Part shown: piece after piece, positions 61,806 to 64,000 of the stretch
How the letters are laid out: the number at the start of each line of letters is the position of its first letter
Position numbering within the stretch: the stretch's first letter is position 1
Assembly: GCF_012273215.1 (NCBI RefSeq)
Contig: NZ_CP050965.1
Span: forward strand, 1,596,541-1,660,540
DNA: 64,000 bases
Direction: 5' to 3'
Origin: Gemella haemolysans
Lineage (GTDB): Bacteria > Bacillota > Bacilli > Staphylococcales > Gemellaceae
Translations under genes and position numbers: made by a program
Notes under the pieces: generated by a model
The model's input: the letters and a program-made list of their open reading frames with translations, nothing else
Told to the model about the DNA's origin: nothing
Database searches by the model: none

Positions 61806-62819
61806 CTATTCATCTTTCAAATCGCTTATAGGTGGAAGCGATGGAACCCATGCTCCATCATTTCCTACATAATAACGGCCACCATCCACATATCTATTAG
61901 TTACCATTCTTCCATCTGATCCTAGCCAGTAATTTCCTGCCCATGCATTTCTTACTGCTGATCCATTTTTATAGAAATACCAAGATCCGCCTTCTTTTTG
62001 CCATCCTGATTTATTTCCGTAACCTTTTATCCATGCTCCGTCATTTCCTACGTAGTAACGATTGTTATCTACCCAGCTATTTGTTACCATTCTTCCGTCT
62101 GATCCTAACCAGTAGTTTCCTGCCCATGCGTTTCTTACTGCTGAGTTATTTTTATAGAAATACCAAGATCCTCCTTCTTTTTGCCATCCTGATTTATTTC
62201 CGTAGCCTTTTATCCATGCTCCGTCATTTCCTACGTAGTAACGATTGTTATCTACCCAGCTATTTGTTACCATTCTTCCGTCTGATCCCAGCCAGTAGTT
62301 TCCTGCCCACGCATTTCTTACTGCCGAGTTATTTTTATAGAAATACCAAGATCCTCCTTCTTTTTGCCATCCTGATTTATTTCCGTAGCCTTTTATCCAT
62401 GCTCCGTCACTTCCTACGTAGTAACGATTGTTGTCAACCCAGCTGTTTGTTACCATTCTTCCGTCTAATCCTAACCAGTAGTTCCCTGCCCATGCGTTTC
62501 TTACTGCTGATCCATTTTTATAGTAGTACCAAGCACCACCGCTTTTTACCCAACCATTTTGAGCATGTTGAGCGTGTTGAGCACGTGGTTTATATTGTCC
62601 ATTTGATTTACTGATTTCACATGCTATTCCATCACCATCTCTATCTAGATGTCTTGAATAACCATCTTCTCCTACTCGAATATCTCCATATCCTTGATTC
62701 CACGCTTCTTTACAACTATGGAATGTAACTGCTTGTGCTTGCGGGCTTGCTACTTCTCCTATACCTGCTACTAATGACGCAACCGCCACAATACTTAATA
62801 ATCTTCTTTTTTTATTCAT
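61806..62819 (-). CDS. Secreted Excalibur-domain protein with choline-binding-type modules
   Basis: 337 residues. Signal peptide (RRLLSIVAVASLVAGIGEVA, cleaved near AQA-VTF). An Excalibur domain (~31-75; FHSCKEAWNQGYGDIRVGED ... HLDRDGDGIACE) has the DxDxDG calcium-binding loop and paired Cys. Then four ~57-residue wall-binding modules of the same family as the hydrolases at 32-41 kb, and a short acidic tail (LPPISDLKDE). Modules 2 and 3 are almost identical at DNA level. The signal peptide differs from the other family members. Role of the Excalibur domain is unknown. Confidence 0.87.
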   Translation of the reverse strand: MNKKRRLLSIVAVASLVAGIGEVASPQAQAVTFHSCKEAWNQGYGDIRVGEDGYSRHLDRDGDGIACEISKSNGQYKPRAQHAQHAQNGWVKSGGAWYYYKNGSAVRNAWAGNYWLGLDGRMVTNSWVDNNRYYVGSDGAWIKGYGNKSGWQKEGGSWYFYKNNSAVRNAWAGNYWLGSDGRMVTNSWVDNNRYYVGNDGAWIKGYGNKSGWQKEGGSWYFYKNNSAVRNAWAGNYWLGSDGRMVTNSWVDNNRYYVGNDGAWIKGYGNKSGWQKEGGSWYFYKNGSAVRNAWAGNYWLGSDGRMVTNRYVDGGRYYVGNDGAWVPSLPPISDLKDE

Positions 62820-62949
62820 TAATATGCTCTCCTTTATTATATTATACTGATATAATACTATATATTGTATCCATTTTCAAATATAATCATAAAGGAAATC
62901 TCAAGTAAGAAATATCTATTCCCCAAAACCTACGTTATCTATATAATAG

Positions 62950-62980
62950 AACTCGAATCCAGGTTCCCCAGACTCGAGTT
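62950..62980. terminator. Hairpin next to the ISL3 end
   Basis: AACTCGA...TCGAGTT with an inner imperfect stem around GGTTCCCC; followed by TTTTATT on the + strand. It may be a terminator for an earlier gene cut off by the IS. Confidence 0.4.
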
Positions 62981-62985
62981 TTATT

Positions 62986-64000
62986 GGCTCTTTGTCAAAT
63001 TCGGGGCATGGAGAAAAATAGGAAATGAAATCTAGGCAGCATTTTGCTGCTTAGATTTTTTCTTGTTTTCTTTAAGTTTGACATTATTTTTATACTCAGA
63101 AACAAATAATCTAGACATAATTAAAATGCGTAATCTGAAATTACTAAAGCTAGAATATCCATAAGATACTCTCTTTAGTAGTTTTATTTTATTATTAAAT
63201 CCTTCTAATGGACCATTAGAATACTTATATTTAACAGCATTAAGCATATACTCTTTGTGCTTTTTCATAGTATTTATAGCTTTAGATACACCTTTAGATA
63301 ATCCTCTAGTATCCATATCTATATACTTCTCTAATTCTACAGAATCTTTAGCCTTAATAGCTTCTCTTATCTCATGCACTCTCTCATAGCTAGGTGTAAA
63401 TTCATCATCTATAGCTAATATATAATCTAATACTTCTTTTCTAGTTACATAGCGTTTAAAGCTTCTAGAATAGAATGTTTTTGTTGAATTTACTTTATCT
63501 CTATCTTCTAATATTACTTTCCAGAAGTTCTTTAAAATAGTGTAAGTAGAACTTTTTTTATTCTTATATTGGTTCATTAGTTTTATTCTAGCTTTATTTA
63601 ATTCTCTATTAATATTTTGTACCATATGGAATCTATCTATAATTATTTTAGCGTTAGGAAACATCTCTCTAATCATATTCATATAAGGAGGGTAAATATC
63701 TATACAGATTGTTTTTACTTTCTTTCTTACTTTCCTTGGATATCTCATAAAGTACTGTTTTAATATATGTTGAGTTCTTCCATCTACAATATCTATAAAA
63801 TCATGTGTTTTAGCATCTAAGAATACGAAGCTCATTCCATTTTTACTGTCTTTAGTTGACTTTATCTCATCAAAACATAGGTGTTCTGGTAGGTTTGAAT
63901 GAGTCTTAATTTCTACGGCTTCTCTACATGATTTCATTACTCTTACTACTGTAGATACTGATACATTACTTAATTCAGCTATATCTTTAAATGATATTGT
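62986..64000 (-). mobile_element. ISL3-family insertion sequence, partial
   Basis: The end GGCTCTTTGTCAAATTCGGG matches the terminal repeat style of ISL3 elements (GGCTCTT-GTCAA). The transposase begins beyond the window, so the other end is not seen. Confidence 0.82.
63032..64000 (-). CDS. ISL3-family transposase, partial (N-terminus off window)
   Basis: 322 residues visible, open to the window edge. The visible N-terminal part has a helix-turn-helix (ISFKDIAELSNVSVSTVVRV). The DDE-type core follows with LPEHLCFDEIKSTKDSKNGM (first D), VKTICIDIYPPYMNMIREMF (second D), AKIIIDRFHMVQNINRELNK and SNGPLEGFNNKIKLLKRVSY (catalytic E). These are signatures of the ISL3/DDE_Tnp_ISL3 family. No frameshift in the visible part, so it may be intact. 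Confidence 0.92.
   Translation of the reverse strand, partial: TISFKDIAELSNVSVSTVVRVMKSCREAVEIKTHSNLPEHLCFDEIKSTKDSKNGMSFVFLDAKTHDFIDIVDGRTQHILKQYFMRYPRKVRKKVKTICIDIYPPYMNMIREMFPNAKIIIDRFHMVQNINRELNKARIKLMNQYKNKKSSTYTILKNFWKVILEDRDKVNSTKTFYSRSFKRYVTRKEVLDYILAIDDEFTPSYERVHEIREAIKAKDSVELEKYIDMDTRGLSKGVSKAINTMKKHKEYMLNAVKYKYSNGPLEGFNNKIKLLKRVSYGYSSFSNFRLRILIMSRLFVSEYKNNVKLKENKKKSKQQNAA

Noticed and set aside
61943-62614. A 223-residue + strand ORF antisense to the Excalibur protein, and similar + strand ORFs at 32873-33469, 34701-35315 and 40442-40666
   Set aside because: They are antisense shadows of the repeated wall-binding modules; the repeat keeps the opposite frame open and gives repetitive low-information protein without ribosome sites.
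62950-62980. Hairpin as part of the ISL3 terminal repeat
   Set aside because: The ISL3-type end GGCTCTTTGTCAA begins at 62986, outside the hairpin.

Overview
This window comes from an AT-rich, low-GC Gram-positive (Bacillota) chromosome. Pneumococcus-like phosphocholine genes, many choline-binding-type wall proteins and a complete Stickland (glycine plus proline) reductase set best fit an oral or mucosal commensal of the Gemella type. The genus is an inference from gene content.

Region 1 (1-21.5 kb) is anaerobic amino-acid metabolism. It opens with a partial class III ribonucleotide reductase (nrdD), a small alarmone synthetase and an amino-acid permease. The glycine reductase operon grdX-trxB-trxA-grdE-grdA-grdB-grdC-grdD follows on the minus strand, behind a glycine riboswitch with its own terminator. 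After rarD come the D-proline reductase genes in two transcription units, prdC-prdA-small protein-prdB and prdD-prdE-prdF-TSUP permease. Four genes (grdA, grdB, prdB, prdC) read through an in-frame UGA as selenocysteine; a standard ORF call truncates or splits all four. Thioredoxin and its reductase feed electrons to glycine reductase. PrdC is the likely electron donor to PrdA/PrdB, and PrdF converts L- to D-proline.

Region 2 (21.9-32.3 kb) is mostly housekeeping: a NUDIX gene broken by a nested insertion (an IS3-family element inside a hairpin repeat), galU, htrA with CiaR-like upstream repeats, two small membrane proteins, pgeF, khpA and leuS.

Region 3 (32.3-62.8 kb) is a cell-surface region. 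It holds wall-binding proteins with ~57-residue choline-binding-type modules joined to different effector domains (C39-like peptidase, amidase, glucosaminidase, Excalibur), plus galE and a stand-alone C39-like protein. The phosphocholine pathway is present as tarI-tarJ // licA-licB-licC, a TacF-type flippase and a Pce-type phosphorylcholine esterase. A polymer cluster supplies an initiating sugar transferase, an aminotransferase, glycosyltransferases, three LicD-type proteins (one fused to a Wzy-like polymerase/ligase) and acyltransferases. Together these would build, export, decorate and trim a phosphocholine-bearing teichoic acid on which the choline-binding proteins dock. A second copy of the nested IS/repeat insertion and a decayed acyltransferase separate tarIJ from licABC.

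The right edge (62.99-64 kb) is a partial ISL3-family element. I saw no rRNA, tRNA or CRISPR array.
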